Assembly (NCBI RefSeq): GCF_900105615.1
Contig: NZ_LT630003.1
Coordinates: 4,838,001-4,902,000, forward strand
DNA: 64,000 nucleotides
Direction of reading: 5' to 3'
From: Lacrimispora sphenoides JCM 1415
GTDB lineage: Bacteria; Bacillota; Clostridia; Lachnospirales; Lachnospiraceae
Position numbers and translations under genes: made by a program
Shown here: positions 8,540-17,012 of the stretch, piece by piece
Layout of the letters: each line of letters begins with the position of its first letter
Numbering within the stretch: the stretch's first letter is position 1
Notes under the pieces: generated by a model
Seen by the model: only the letters and a program-made list of their open reading frames with translations
The model's database searches: none
Told to the model about the DNA's origin: nothing

Positions 8540-9031
8540 ATGGTGATCAGAACCGCAGAAGAAAAGGATATGCCGGAGCTTTTAAAGATTTATAATTATG
8601 AAGTGGAACATGGACTGGCTACATTTGATTTGAATCCTAAAACAATGGAGGAGCGGCTGGTCTGGTTTCGGGAACATAACGTGGGGAATCATCCATTGAT
8701 CGTGGCAGAAGAAGATGGTAAAGCATTGGGGTATGCCAGCCTTTCCTCTTACCGTCCAAAAGAAGCTTATGCAGCCACAGTAGAACTGTCCGTATATATT
8801 GATAGGGATTACCGTCGCAGAGGCATAGCCGGGGAATTAGCTTATGCAATTATTGAGATGGCTAAGGAACGGGATGATATTCATACGGTTATTTCTGTAA
8901 TAACCGGAGGGAACGAAGCGAGCATCCGGCTTCATGAGAGATTGGGATTTATTCATTGCGGGACTATAAGGGAAGTGGGAGTAAAGTTTGGGAAGATGTT
9001 GGATATTGAGAATTATCAGATGCTGGTTTAG
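8540..9031 (+). CDS. GNAT N-acetyltransferase, phosphinothricin-acetyltransferase-like
   Basis: 163 residues, a single GNAT domain. The acetyl-CoA loop is RRRGIAGEL (about residues 92-100), and NEASIRLHERLGF towards the C-terminus is typical of the Pat/MnaT subgroup, whose members acetylate phosphinothricin, methionine sulfone or related amines. The actual substrate is unknown. AGGAGG precedes the ATG. The gene follows comF closely and is followed by a strong terminator shared with the convergent regulator gene. Confidence 0.85.
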   Translation: MVIRTAEEKDMPELLKIYNYEVEHGLATFDLNPKTMEERLVWFREHNVGNHPLIVAEEDGKALGYASLSSYRPKEAYAATVELSVYIDRDYRRRGIAGELAYAIIEMAKERDDIHTVISVITGGNEASIRLHERLGFIHCGTIREVGVKFGKMLDIENYQMLV

Positions 9032-9050
9032 AAATTATGCAATCAGATAT

Positions 9051-9107
9051 AAAAGGAACATATTGCAATTCACCTGTAAAAGCGGGGACTGGAATATGTT
9101 CCTTTTT
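9051..9107. terminator. Bidirectional terminator between GNAT and XRE genes
   Basis: A stem of about 14 bp (AAAAGGAACATATT paired with its complement near 9093-9106) with T-runs at both ends separates two convergent genes. Confidence 0.85.
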
Positions 9108-9111
9108 ATCT

Positions 9112-9462
9112 TTATCTATTATCACTGGCTTTCATAAATAATTTTAATAAATCCAGCGCATAACGTCGTTTCTGATCACTACATTGCCCAAGGAGGCTAA
9201 TAACGGCCTGCTGTTCGCCCATAAGTGCGTCGGTTTCTTTTTCTGATTCCGTTGTTCCGTAAATCAGATAATCTAAAGAAACATTCAAACTTGATGCGAT
9301 GCTTAACATAGTCTCAACAGACATCCCGCATGTTCCTCGCTCAATATCCTGACAATATTTATAAGCACGACCAATTTTTTTTGCTAGTTCCTCTTGCGTC
9401 CAACCGATTAGAATTCGCCGATAACGTATTCTTTGACCTACTTCAATCTTGTTGTACTTCAT
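9112..9462 (-). CDS. XRE-family transcriptional regulator
   Basis: 116 residues. Residues about 8-65 form a helix-turn-helix of the Cro/C1 (XRE) type, with recognisable WTQEELAKKIG and the helix-3 segment YCQDIERGTCGMS. The remaining 50 residues are a short acidic/polar tail of unknown role. It is isolated on the minus strand; the targets cannot be deduced. The closest divergently read unit is the non-coding stretch towards the exopolysaccharide locus, and a link to that locus is only positional. Confidence 0.85.
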   Translation of the reverse strand: MKYNKIEVGQRIRYRRILIGWTQEELAKKIGRAYKYCQDIERGTCGMSVETMLSIASSLNVSLDYLIYGTTESEKETDALMGEQQAVISLLGQCSDQKRRYALDLLKLFMKASDNR

Positions 9463-9704
9463 TTATGACCTCTAAACTTTCCACAATTTCTTTTTTATTA
9501 TTCGAATATTAAAGTGAATAAAGATATAGGTAACACCTGTTTTAAAAGTATATCACCAATGTAAATTTAAATAACTGGAAAATTTATGAAGAAGTAGAAG
9601 AATGAATTTGAGATGGTCTGCGGTGAAAGATAATGGATGCTGGTGATTATAAAAGCTATTGAAGATATAATAAGATATTATTGAAATTATGCAAATAGTA
9701 AAAG

Positions 9705-9754
9705 TTAAAAAAATTAGGTTATACCAGCGGTTTATTAAACCACTGGTATAACCT
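9705..9754. terminator. Terminator of the sugar-transferase gene
   Basis: A perfect 12-bp stem (9716-9727 with 9743-9754) is followed on the minus strand by a T-rich run. It lies 11 bp past the stop of the minus-strand sugar transferase gene. Confidence 0.85.
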
Positions 9755-9765
9755 AATTATATAAT

Positions 9766-11217
9766 CTATAAAGCGCCTTCCCTGTAAGCAACTACACCTA
9801 CTGTCTTCAGCAATATTTTAATATCTAGCTTAAAATTCCATTCGGTTATGTATTTCTTATCCAATTTGACTACTTCCTCAAAGTCCGTAATGCTGCTTCT
9901 GCCACTGACCTGCCATAATCCGGTCAGCCCGGGTTTGATTGACAGCCTTGCCCGGTGATGCAGTTCGTATTTATTCCACTCATCTATTGTGGGAGGACGG
10001 GTTCCGACTAGGCTCATATCACCTTTTAATACGTTCCACATCTGAGGCCATTCATCAAGGGAATAATTACGCATAAAGCTTCCGATTCCCTTCTCTCCCC
10101 CTATAATACGCGGATCGTTGTCCATCTTAAACATCATGCCGTCTTTTATGCGATTCTGCTCCATCAGTTCCTTTTTGCGCTTTTCTGCGTCCATGTACAT
10201 ACTGCGGAACTTATATATTTTAAATCTTTTTCCATTCTTGCCGACACGGACCTGTGAAAATAGAATAGGCCCAGGTGAATGGATATAAATACAAGGAGCG
10301 AGAACCAGATACAGAAAGGCGGCTATGATACAGCCAATGGTACCGCCTGCAATGTCCATAACTCTTTTCACAAAAAGTTGCTTTGAACTTGCCATGTTAA
10401 TGCTGATGGTCAATACCGTATAATCTCCTATACGCTCTACTCGCTGCTTTTGATCACTTAAAGCAGTGATATCGATAAGATTCTGATGAACTGTTATCCC
10501 CATTTCGATAAAACTATCGACAGTATTTTCTAATGGAGAAAAATCTCTTGGTAGATTTATAAACACTTCATCCACCCATTTACGGCGTACATAATTTACC
10601 ACATTCCCGATATCGGAGACTACAGGTATGCCGTCTATTTCATTACCTGTCAAATCGGCATCCGCAATAACGATTCCACTAATTTGAAAACCTTCATAAT
10701 TGTGATTGCATACATTATTCAAAACCGGTATAGCCATATCCTTGCTTGTGATGATCAGCAGGGAACGTTTCCCGTTATTGCCTAGTCCAGAATTTTTCAG
10801 GTGATCTTTCCAGAATATTCTGATTAGGTATGTGGAAAATGCGTAGAACATTCCGGTAAGAAGCAATATGATACGGGAATATAGTTCTCCTGTTTGTGTT
10901 AGGAAAAAATATGAGACGGTAAAAAGGATCACCATACTGGTATGCTTCAGCGTTTCAATAAGTTCTTTGTAATATCCTCTTTTTAAGACATCCTTAAAAC
11001 TATCAAAGAAAAATGTAACGATTATTTGAATCATAAAAAGAAGAATAGCCATATTACGATAAAGAAAAGTCCGGTACGGTCTGAAATTTTCTTGCCGAAT
11101 AAAATAGGCCAGAATAAATGATATCTGCAGACATAATGCATCTAGAATTATGAAATCGAGATATTTAAACCAGCCTTCATTTGCTTTTTTGTACATCATC
11201 TCACCCCATTTACCCAT
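9766..11217 (-). CDS. Polyprenyl glycosylphosphotransferase (initiating sugar transferase)
   Basis: 483 residues, WbaP/CpsE-type. It transfers a sugar-1-phosphate to undecaprenyl phosphate, the first step of repeat-unit assembly, at the inner face of the membrane. The N-terminal 130 residues hold four or five membrane helices. A CoA-binding-like Rossmann region follows, then another helix near residue 290 and the catalytic bacterial sugar transferase domain with KRVMDIAGG, SQVRVGKNGK, KFRSM, LDEWPQ and GLTGLWQVSGRS. The first ATG (11217) lacks a ribosome binding site; GGGGTGAG precedes the MetMet at residues 7-8, so the true start may be near 11199. It is divergent from the exopolysaccharide operon and has its own consensus promoter. 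Confidence 0.93.
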   Translation of the reverse strand: MGKWGEMMYKKANEGWFKYLDFIILDALCLQISFILAYFIRQENFRPYRTFLYRNMAILLFMIQIIVTFFFDSFKDVLKRGYYKELIETLKHTSMVILFTVSYFFLTQTGELYSRIILLLTGMFYAFSTYLIRIFWKDHLKNSGLGNNGKRSLLIITSKDMAIPVLNNVCNHNYEGFQISGIVIADADLTGNEIDGIPVVSDIGNVVNYVRRKWVDEVFINLPRDFSPLENTVDSFIEMGITVHQNLIDITALSDQKQRVERIGDYTVLTISINMASSKQLFVKRVMDIAGGTIGCIIAAFLYLVLAPCIYIHSPGPILFSQVRVGKNGKRFKIYKFRSMYMDAEKRKKELMEQNRIKDGMMFKMDNDPRIIGGEKGIGSFMRNYSLDEWPQMWNVLKGDMSLVGTRPPTIDEWNKYELHHRARLSIKPGLTGLWQVSGRSSITDFEEVVKLDKKYITEWNFKLDIKILLKTVGVVAYREGAL

Positions 11218-11280
11218 TATTAGTTGATTTGAAACTGGCGTTAATAACAGGTTGTAAACGTATGTTAAGAACCTGTATTA

Positions 11281-11308
11281 ATTATACCTTTTATAGGGGG
11301 ATTGTCAA
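11281..11308 (-). promoter_or_regulatory. Consensus sigma-A promoter for the sugar transferase gene
   Basis: Minus strand: perfect TTGACA (11303-11308), 16-bp spacer, perfect TATAAT (11281-11286). It lies 64 bp upstream of the first ATG of the transferase. Confidence 0.8.
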
Positions 11309-11471
11309 TGTTTGAACGGGAATTAGTGAGGTTTTTGGCTGATTTTCGTAGTTTTTTAATGAAGGAGTGTTACAAGGAAGTTACTGGTTACAAGATTAAA
11401 GTGAAACTTTTTATAATATGAGATTTGTAAGATAAAGTGAGATTTTAATTATTTTGATTTAATAGAATAGA

Positions 11472-11499
11472 TTGACAACACCTTTTATCCAGGTATAAT
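11472..11499 (+). promoter_or_regulatory. Consensus sigma-A promoter of the exopolysaccharide operon
   Basis: Perfect TTGACA (11472-11477), 16-bp spacer, perfect TATAAT (11494-11499). Its layout resembles the divergent promoter at 11281-11308: both read TTGACAA, then CC, then GGTATAAT. The first gene starts about 540 nt downstream, so the transcript would have a very long leader. Confidence 0.75.
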
Positions 11500-11505
11500 A
11501 AAAGT

Positions 11506-12047
11506 ATGTTTTTAACAGTTATTTAATGAAAAGTATCCATTTTTATAAGAGAGTGATTCTATTCTAATTATGTTTCTCGATTTATGATAGGAATTTTGTA
11601 TGAAGCGTATACGGTTATTAGTCCTATATTAGTTAATTAAAAATTTTATAATAAAAACTGACCGAATTTGTGTATGGATAAAAGAAATGATCAAGAGGTA
11701 ACATTATTGTCATAAAAAGTATATGTGATATGAAATCTTACAGTATAATATGGATATGCCATAATATGAGTGCCACAGAATATGCTTATGCCATATTAAG
11801 CATGTATCATAATATGAATGCGGCATAATATGCATGCGAAATAATAGGAACAACTCCGTATTATGCTCGTTCATTGGAATTACAAATGAATAGAGTGGAA
11901 AATTAGAAAAACAGCACATAGAAAATTGTGAGAGCGATTAGGAGTGCTTGGTAAGGGCACTCCTAAAATTATATGGTTAAAATATTCAGTGATGAAAGAA
12001 TATGAAAGAATTGTAATATGATATTCATTAGAAGGGTAGGGGGGACT
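11506..12047 (+). promoter_or_regulatory. Long untranslated leader of the exopolysaccharide operon
   Basis: About 540 bases with no credible gene. At 11740-11870 it holds a cluster of AT-rich imperfect palindromes built on variants of GCATAATATG. At 11939-11965 there is a perfect 9-bp hairpin (TAGGAGTGC with its complement, 9-nt loop) without a U-run. Exopolysaccharide operons in Firmicutes are often controlled by antitermination acting on leader RNA structures (EAR element, LoaP). Such control here is inference, and no match to those elements was recognised. Confidence 0.5.
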
Positions 12048-12512
12048 ATGAAAAACGATAAATTAAAGGTCTGTTTGGTTGGATCGTCAGGTGGGCATTT
12101 GACACACTTATATATGCTGAAACCATTTTGGGAAAATAAAGATCGGTTTTGGGTTACCTTTGACAAAGAAGATGCACGTTCTTTACTTCAGGGGGAAATA
12201 TTTTATCCGGCATATTATCCTTCAAACCGATCAATTAAGGCACTTCTAATTAATACATGGCGTGCTCTAAGGATACTTAGAAAAGAAAAGCCAGATTTAA
12301 TTATTTCATCTGGAGCAGCAGCTGCTGTTCCTTTTTTTTGGATAGGAAAAATATTTGGGTCAAAGACAATATATATAGAAGTGTTTGATAGAATTGATGC
12401 TTCAACACTTGCAGGTAAACTCTGTTATCCAGTCACAGATAGATTTATTGTAGAATGGGATGAGATGAAGGCAGTATATCCTAAAGCAATTAATCTAGGC
12501 AGTATATTCTAA
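12048..12512 (+). CDS. Alg14-like glycosyltransferase subunit (PssD/Cps14F family)
   Basis: 154 residues from the ATG at 12048, which follows a G-rich GGTAGGGGGG site; an earlier in-frame ATG at 12018 has no such site. The protein resembles Alg14/Cps14F: the glycine-rich GSSGGHLTHL at the N-terminus is the family signature, and a hydrophobic segment (about residues 90-110) anchors the complex to the membrane. With the next gene it should form a two-subunit transferase that adds the second sugar to the lipid-linked precursor. Donor and acceptor are unknown. It is the first gene of the AT-rich operon. Confidence 0.88.
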   Translation: MKNDKLKVCLVGSSGGHLTHLYMLKPFWENKDRFWVTFDKEDARSLLQGEIFYPAYYPSNRSIKALLINTWRALRILRKEKPDLIISSGAAAAVPFFWIGKIFGSKTIYIEVFDRIDASTLAGKLCYPVTDRFIVEWDEMKAVYPKAINLGSIF

Positions 12513-12528
12513 GGATGGTGAAAATAAT

Positions 12529-13026
12529 ATGATTTTTGTTACAGTTGGAACACATGAACAGCAGTTTAATCGTTTGGTTGAGTACATGGATAAATGGGCT
12601 GAGAGACATGATGAGAAAGTGATTATTCAGTCTGGTTACAGCACATATGAGCCTAAGATTGCAACATGGTCGATACTGTTTCCATACTCAAAGATGGTAG
12701 AAATGGTTGAAGAAGCAAGAATTGTAATTACGCATGGTGGACCATCAAGCTTTATAATGCCATTGCAAATTGGTAAAACGCCAGTAGTTGTTCCGAGAAA
12801 ACATAGTTTTAATGAGCATGTTAATGATCACCAAGTGAAGTTTTGTAAAGAAGTAGAAAGTAGAATGGGAACTATTTTGGTTGTTGAAGATGTGGAGAAT
12901 CTGGGGACGATTCTTGAGAATTATGATAAAATTAAAAAAGATGGGAAAAATACCAGTAATAATGCCAAGTTCAATGCGGACTTAAGTGAAATTGTAAATG
13001 AGATGTTTGAGGAGAAGATATCATGA
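12529..13026 (+). CDS. Alg13-like glycosyltransferase subunit (PssE/Cps14G family)
   Basis: 165 residues, matching the C-terminal domain of GT28 enzymes. VTVGTHEQQF at the N-terminus and ITHGGPSSF plus VPRKHSFNEHVNDHQ further on form the sugar-nucleotide donor site. It is the catalytic partner of the Alg14-like protein encoded 16 bp upstream, as in the Cps14F/Cps14G pair. The next gene overlaps its stop by 4 bp, indicating translational coupling. Confidence 0.88.
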   Translation: MIFVTVGTHEQQFNRLVEYMDKWAERHDEKVIIQSGYSTYEPKIATWSILFPYSKMVEMVEEARIVITHGGPSSFIMPLQIGKTPVVVPRKHSFNEHVNDHQVKFCKEVESRMGTILVVEDVENLGTILENYDKIKKDGKNTSNNAKFNADLSEIVNEMFEEKIS

Positions 13027-13757
13027 TACCCAAAACGATACACTATTGTTGGTTTGGCGACAATCCTAAGAGTGAGTTAATAAAAAAATGTATTGAAAGT
13101 TGGAAAGAATTTGCACCAGATTTTGATATTGTAGAATGGAATGAAACGAATTTTGATATTAGCAAATACAAATACGCCAAACAAGCATATGAAAAAAAGA
13201 ACTATGCATTTGTATCTGATGTTGCAAGGTTTGATGTGTTAAATACATATGGTGGAATATATTTAGACACGGATGTAGAACTGATAAAACCGATAGAAAG
13301 GTTATTGAATAATAACCTTTTTATGGGCTATGATCAAAAAGGTTTAATTGCAACTGGATTGATAATGGGGAGCGAGCCTAAAAAAGAAATGCTTGAAGAA
13401 ATTTTGGAATATTATTCAAAAAATTCCTTTCTTTTACAAAATGGGCTTCCTGATAATACTACTGTTGTAACAATTGTAAGTGACATCTTAAAAGGTAATG
13501 GATTTATCTTAAATGGTGACTATTATGAAGATCCTTCAACATTAACACTATATCCAAGTGAGGTATTTGATCCATTTGACTATGAAAATGACAGGATGAA
13601 AATAACAGATTCAACAATTTCTATTCATCATTATGCTGCTTCTTGGAAAAGTGAAAATGATAAAAGGATTTATCGAATAGGGAAATTAATTAAAAAAATC
13701 GTGGGCAATCATGCCTACGATAAAATTGCTAGAATTAAACACAAAATTATAGGATGA
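13023..13757 (+). CDS. GT32-family glycosyltransferase
   Basis: 244 residues. The N-terminus IPKTIHYCWFG and the DXD motif in GGIYLDTDVEL (about residue 80) are typical of the OCH1/capsular GT32 family, with a C-terminal HHYAASW motif. It would add a sugar, often a hexose, to the growing lipid-linked repeat unit in the cytoplasm. The start codon overlaps the stop of the previous gene (ATGA). Confidence 0.88.
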   Translation: MIPKTIHYCWFGDNPKSELIKKCIESWKEFAPDFDIVEWNETNFDISKYKYAKQAYEKKNYAFVSDVARFDVLNTYGGIYLDTDVELIKPIERLLNNNLFMGYDQKGLIATGLIMGSEPKKEMLEEILEYYSKNSFLLQNGLPDNTTVVTIVSDILKGNGFILNGDYYEDPSTLTLYPSEVFDPFDYENDRMKITDSTISIHHYAASWKSENDKRIYRIGKLIKKIVGNHAYDKIARIKHKIIG

Positions 13758-13766
13758 GTAAATAGA

Positions 13767-14717
13767 ATGATTTTTTCAATTATCATACCAATTTATAATG
13801 TTGAGAAATATTTAAAAAAGTGCATTACAAGTATTACCAATCAGAAATTTAATGATTATGAAATAATTATGATAGACGATTACAGTACAGATAATTCTCT
13901 TAAGATTGCTGAGGAGTATACCAACGATAAAAATATTAGATTAATAAAAAAGAAAAAGAATATGGGATTGTCTGATACTAGAAATGTGGGCATAGATAAT
14001 AGCTCAGGAGACTATTTAATTTTTTTGGATTCTGATGATTATATTGAAGATGGGGCATTAGACTTATTAAGTAATGTAATAATTGACCAGGGATTTCCTG
14101 ATATTATTTATACAGGATTTGTAGAAGAAAGAGAGAATGTAGCGGAGACAAAATTTGGATATGTTAGTAAAAGAGAGAGTTTGTATGATAGAGAGGGGTT
14201 TTTGAAAAGTGAACTTTCAAATAGAACGCTGTATGCGCCTGCATGTTTTGGCGTGTATAAAAGAAGTCTAATAGTTGAAAATCGTGTTTATTTTAAGATT
14301 GGATTACTTCATGAGGATGAGTTATGGACGCCAAGCATATTAATGAGGGCTCATACAATATATACAAGTGGTATTGCATTCTATCATTATGTTCGTAGAG
14401 ATAATTCCATAACGAAAACTAAAGATAAAACACAAAACGGAATCGATTTGATATGTACCTGCTATGAATTGATTAGAGTATCTAATATGATTCATAATAA
14501 GCATATAAGAAAATTATTTAGAAATCATATAGCTATGCTTTATATGAAAGGTACCGCTATTGGGAAGCTGTATAAAAAAAATGATGGCGTTTGTATAGAT
14601 CGATTTCTGCCATTTAAACTATCTTGTATGAAAAAAGATATAACAAAGGCTTTGCTATTTATGGTTAGTACAAGAGCTTACTGTATTTTAGACGAAAGAT
14701 TAGGTGAGAAAAACTGA
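13767..14717 (+). CDS. GT2-family glycosyltransferase
   Basis: 316 residues. GT-A fold of family 2: FSIIIPIYNVEKYL at the N-terminus, nucleotide-binding IDDYSTDNS (about residue 36) and the metal-binding FLDSDDY (about 89). The C-terminal third is variable and probably binds the acceptor. It starts 9 bp after the GT32 gene. The sugar and linkage cannot be predicted from sequence. Confidence 0.9.
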   Translation: MIFSIIIPIYNVEKYLKKCITSITNQKFNDYEIIMIDDYSTDNSLKIAEEYTNDKNIRLIKKKKNMGLSDTRNVGIDNSSGDYLIFLDSDDYIEDGALDLLSNVIIDQGFPDIIYTGFVEERENVAETKFGYVSKRESLYDREGFLKSELSNRTLYAPACFGVYKRSLIVENRVYFKIGLLHEDELWTPSILMRAHTIYTSGIAFYHYVRRDNSITKTKDKTQNGIDLICTCYELIRVSNMIHNKHIRKLFRNHIAMLYMKGTAIGKLYKKNDGVCIDRFLPFKLSCMKKDITKALLFMVSTRAYCILDERLGEKN

Positions 14718-14735
14718 AATTAGAGGAGTACTTTT

Positions 14736-15923
14736 ATGGGTAGTAAAACAATAAATAAGATGGATATGGCGATATATTGTTTATATATAGCTTTATTTAA
14801 ACCGTATTTTTTACCAGAAACAATTAGAACCTTACTTAAGATAGTTCTTGTTTCAATAGTGATGATTTATTTATTCAATCATATGAAAGTAAAGGAACTA
14901 AAAAATGAGTCAGTTGTGTTCTGTGCATATGTGAGTATTTTAGGAGTTATACTATATGTATTACAAATGGCGAATATTAAAGCTGCTTTGGACGGAATAT
15001 TATATGGAGTATGTTTTTTTGAGGTTTTTGCACTCATTAAGCATTGCTGTAATAGGGGCAAGAGTAGTCGTTTGCTAAAGTGCTTACTAAACATAACGTT
15101 TGTTTATTGCTTATTAACCATTGTATCTGTAGCAATATATGGAATTGAGAATAATTCAAATGATGCTTTGTATTTTTTTGGGTCTAAATTTAGCTCTAGC
15201 TACTTTTTTATATTTTATTTAGCGCTGTTTTATTCACTTTATTATGAAAAAATAAAGAAAAATTTATTGTGGAAAGCTGTTTTTGTTTCACTTATTCTAA
15301 TAAGTGTAATTTTCTCGGCATACGTCATCTGTGCCACGGCTTTAGTATCAACATTTGTATTTGTTGTTTTCTTATTTTTGCCAGAGAAATTAAAGAGATT
15401 TTTGACTTCCCCAAGAATAGCAACTGTTTTTTTATTGCTGTCTGCTATTATTGTTCCTTTCTTGGGAGTACTATTAAATCTACCATTTGTAGAAAATTTT
15501 GTTGTAAATGTGCTGCATAAGACGAGCAATTTAACAAACAGGTTAAATCTGTATAATATTTATCTATTTCCTGTAATAAAGGAAAAATTGTGGTTTGGGC
15601 ATGGGTATAGTAATGATGCATTGGAACTTGCGAGTGGAGTTATGTGGAATTCAAAACTTACATATTATGCCAATGCACAAAATGGTTTATTAGATTTTGT
15701 AGTTAAATTTGGTGTTGTTGGTGTTACAATTTTTTTGATATTGTTTTATAAATGTTTTCAAAAGGCAAAGAAGACTAGAAAAGTAGTAGGAATACAAACA
15801 GTAATATATGCTTTGATTTTAGCATCTATTGTCGAAGTGACAATAAATTGGATTTTTATTATAGGCATAGCATTAGTTTGTTGGCTTGATAATGATAATT
15901 TAGTAACACCAAAAAGTGTGTAA
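14736..15923 (+). CDS. Wzy-like polysaccharide polymerase (polytopic membrane protein)
   Basis: 395 residues, strongly hydrophobic throughout, with about ten predicted membrane helices and a larger outside loop around residues 250-320 containing FGHGYSND. This layout and the position among glycosyltransferase and flippase genes fit the O-antigen polymerase/ligase (Wzy/WaaL) family, which joins repeat units on the outer face of the membrane. Sequence conservation in the family is low, so the call rests on topology and context. GAGGAG precedes the ATG. Confidence 0.75.
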   Translation: MGSKTINKMDMAIYCLYIALFKPYFLPETIRTLLKIVLVSIVMIYLFNHMKVKELKNESVVFCAYVSILGVILYVLQMANIKAALDGILYGVCFFEVFALIKHCCNRGKSSRLLKCLLNITFVYCLLTIVSVAIYGIENNSNDALYFFGSKFSSSYFFIFYLALFYSLYYEKIKKNLLWKAVFVSLILISVIFSAYVICATALVSTFVFVVFLFLPEKLKRFLTSPRIATVFLLLSAIIVPFLGVLLNLPFVENFVVNVLHKTSNLTNRLNLYNIYLFPVIKEKLWFGHGYSNDALELASGVMWNSKLTYYANAQNGLLDFVVKFGVVGVTIFLILFYKCFQKAKKTRKVVGIQTVIYALILASIVEVTINWIFIIGIALVCWLDNDNLVTPKSV

Positions 15924-15945
15924 AAATAGCAAGGAGTATTATAAA

Positions 15946-17010
15946 GTGAAGATATGTATATTATCAATGCAAAGTATAGTAAATTATGGTTCGGTTCTAC
16001 AGGCATATGCTCTCAGACGTTTACTGCAAAATCTGGGACATGAAGTTGATTTTATTGATATACAAGGAGATGGTGATAGCATACCAGAAATAGATTATAG
16101 TAACGATAATATGAGATGCAATTTGATGTATTTGTATCATAGACTTGCTAACCATTTACAACGAAAAAAGATAAAAGAATTTCAGATTGATGTGCTTGAA
16201 CTTAATGAGACTAATAATTTGAAGGAGTATGATGTTTGTGTCATTGGTAGCGATGAAGTATTTAACTGTAATCAAAAATCTAGTTGGGGTTTTTCAATGC
16301 AATTGTTTGGTAAGGTTACAAATGCAAAAAAAGTCATTACATATGCTGCTTCTTGTGGGCAGACATCTTTTGAACAATTGACAGATGATAAGAAAGAAAA
16401 GATTAAATGTGCACTAAGAAATCTTAATGCAATTTCTGTACGAGATAAAAACACAATGGATTTCGTTAATGCTTTTGGATATCGACAGTGTAACTATAGT
16501 CTCGATCCAACACTAGTATATGATTTTTCGAAGGATTTATCTATTAGTTCTACTTCTAAAGGTAAATATAATAATATATGCTTGATTTATGCATATCAGG
16601 ATAGAATTTCAGATCCGAGGGAGATTTCTTATATCAAAGAATTCTGCAAGAAAAAAGGATTGAGAATTGTAGCAGCAGGTGCATATCAATCATGGTTAAA
16701 GGAACAGTTGTATTTGAAGCCGTTTAAACTTTTAGAAGCATTTAGTCAAGCCGATTTTGTTATTACTGATACTTTTCATGGAGCAATTTTTTCTATAAAG
16801 TATACTGAAAGATTTGCAATACTTGTCCGAGATGGTAATAGAAATAAACTTCAAGATTTAGTTGAAAGATTAGGTGTAAAGAATCATCGGGCACAAGATA
16901 TAAGTGATTTGGATAAGATTTATGGCTTAAAAAAAGAAACTGATACTATAGAAAGTGTTATTGCCATGGAAAAGGAAAAATCATACAAATACCTGAAAGA
17001 GCAAATTTAG
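15946..17010 (+). CDS. Polysaccharide pyruvyltransferase-family protein
   Basis: 354 residues from a GTG start at 15946 preceded by AAGGAG 10 bp away; an alternative GTG at 15916 would overlap the previous gene. The N-terminus ILSMQSIVNYGSVLQAYAL and later GSDEVFN and TDTFHGAIF segments are typical of the CsaB/WcaK-type family that attaches ketal-pyruvate to sugars, though some members do other transfers. Pyruvate would make the polymer acidic. FrhB-like proteins often sit beside this family in Firmicutes glycan clusters, and the tail of one survives at 24.8 kb. Confidence 0.82.
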   Translation: MKICILSMQSIVNYGSVLQAYALRRLLQNLGHEVDFIDIQGDGDSIPEIDYSNDNMRCNLMYLYHRLANHLQRKKIKEFQIDVLELNETNNLKEYDVCVIGSDEVFNCNQKSSWGFSMQLFGKVTNAKKVITYAASCGQTSFEQLTDDKKEKIKCALRNLNAISVRDKNTMDFVNAFGYRQCNYSLDPTLVYDFSKDLSISSTSKGKYNNICLIYAYQDRISDPREISYIKEFCKKKGLRIVAAGAYQSWLKEQLYLKPFKLLEAFSQADFVITDTFHGAIFSIKYTERFAILVRDGNRNKLQDLVERLGVKNHRAQDISDLDKIYGLKKETDTIESVIAMEKEKSYKYLKEQI

Positions 17011-17012
17011 TT

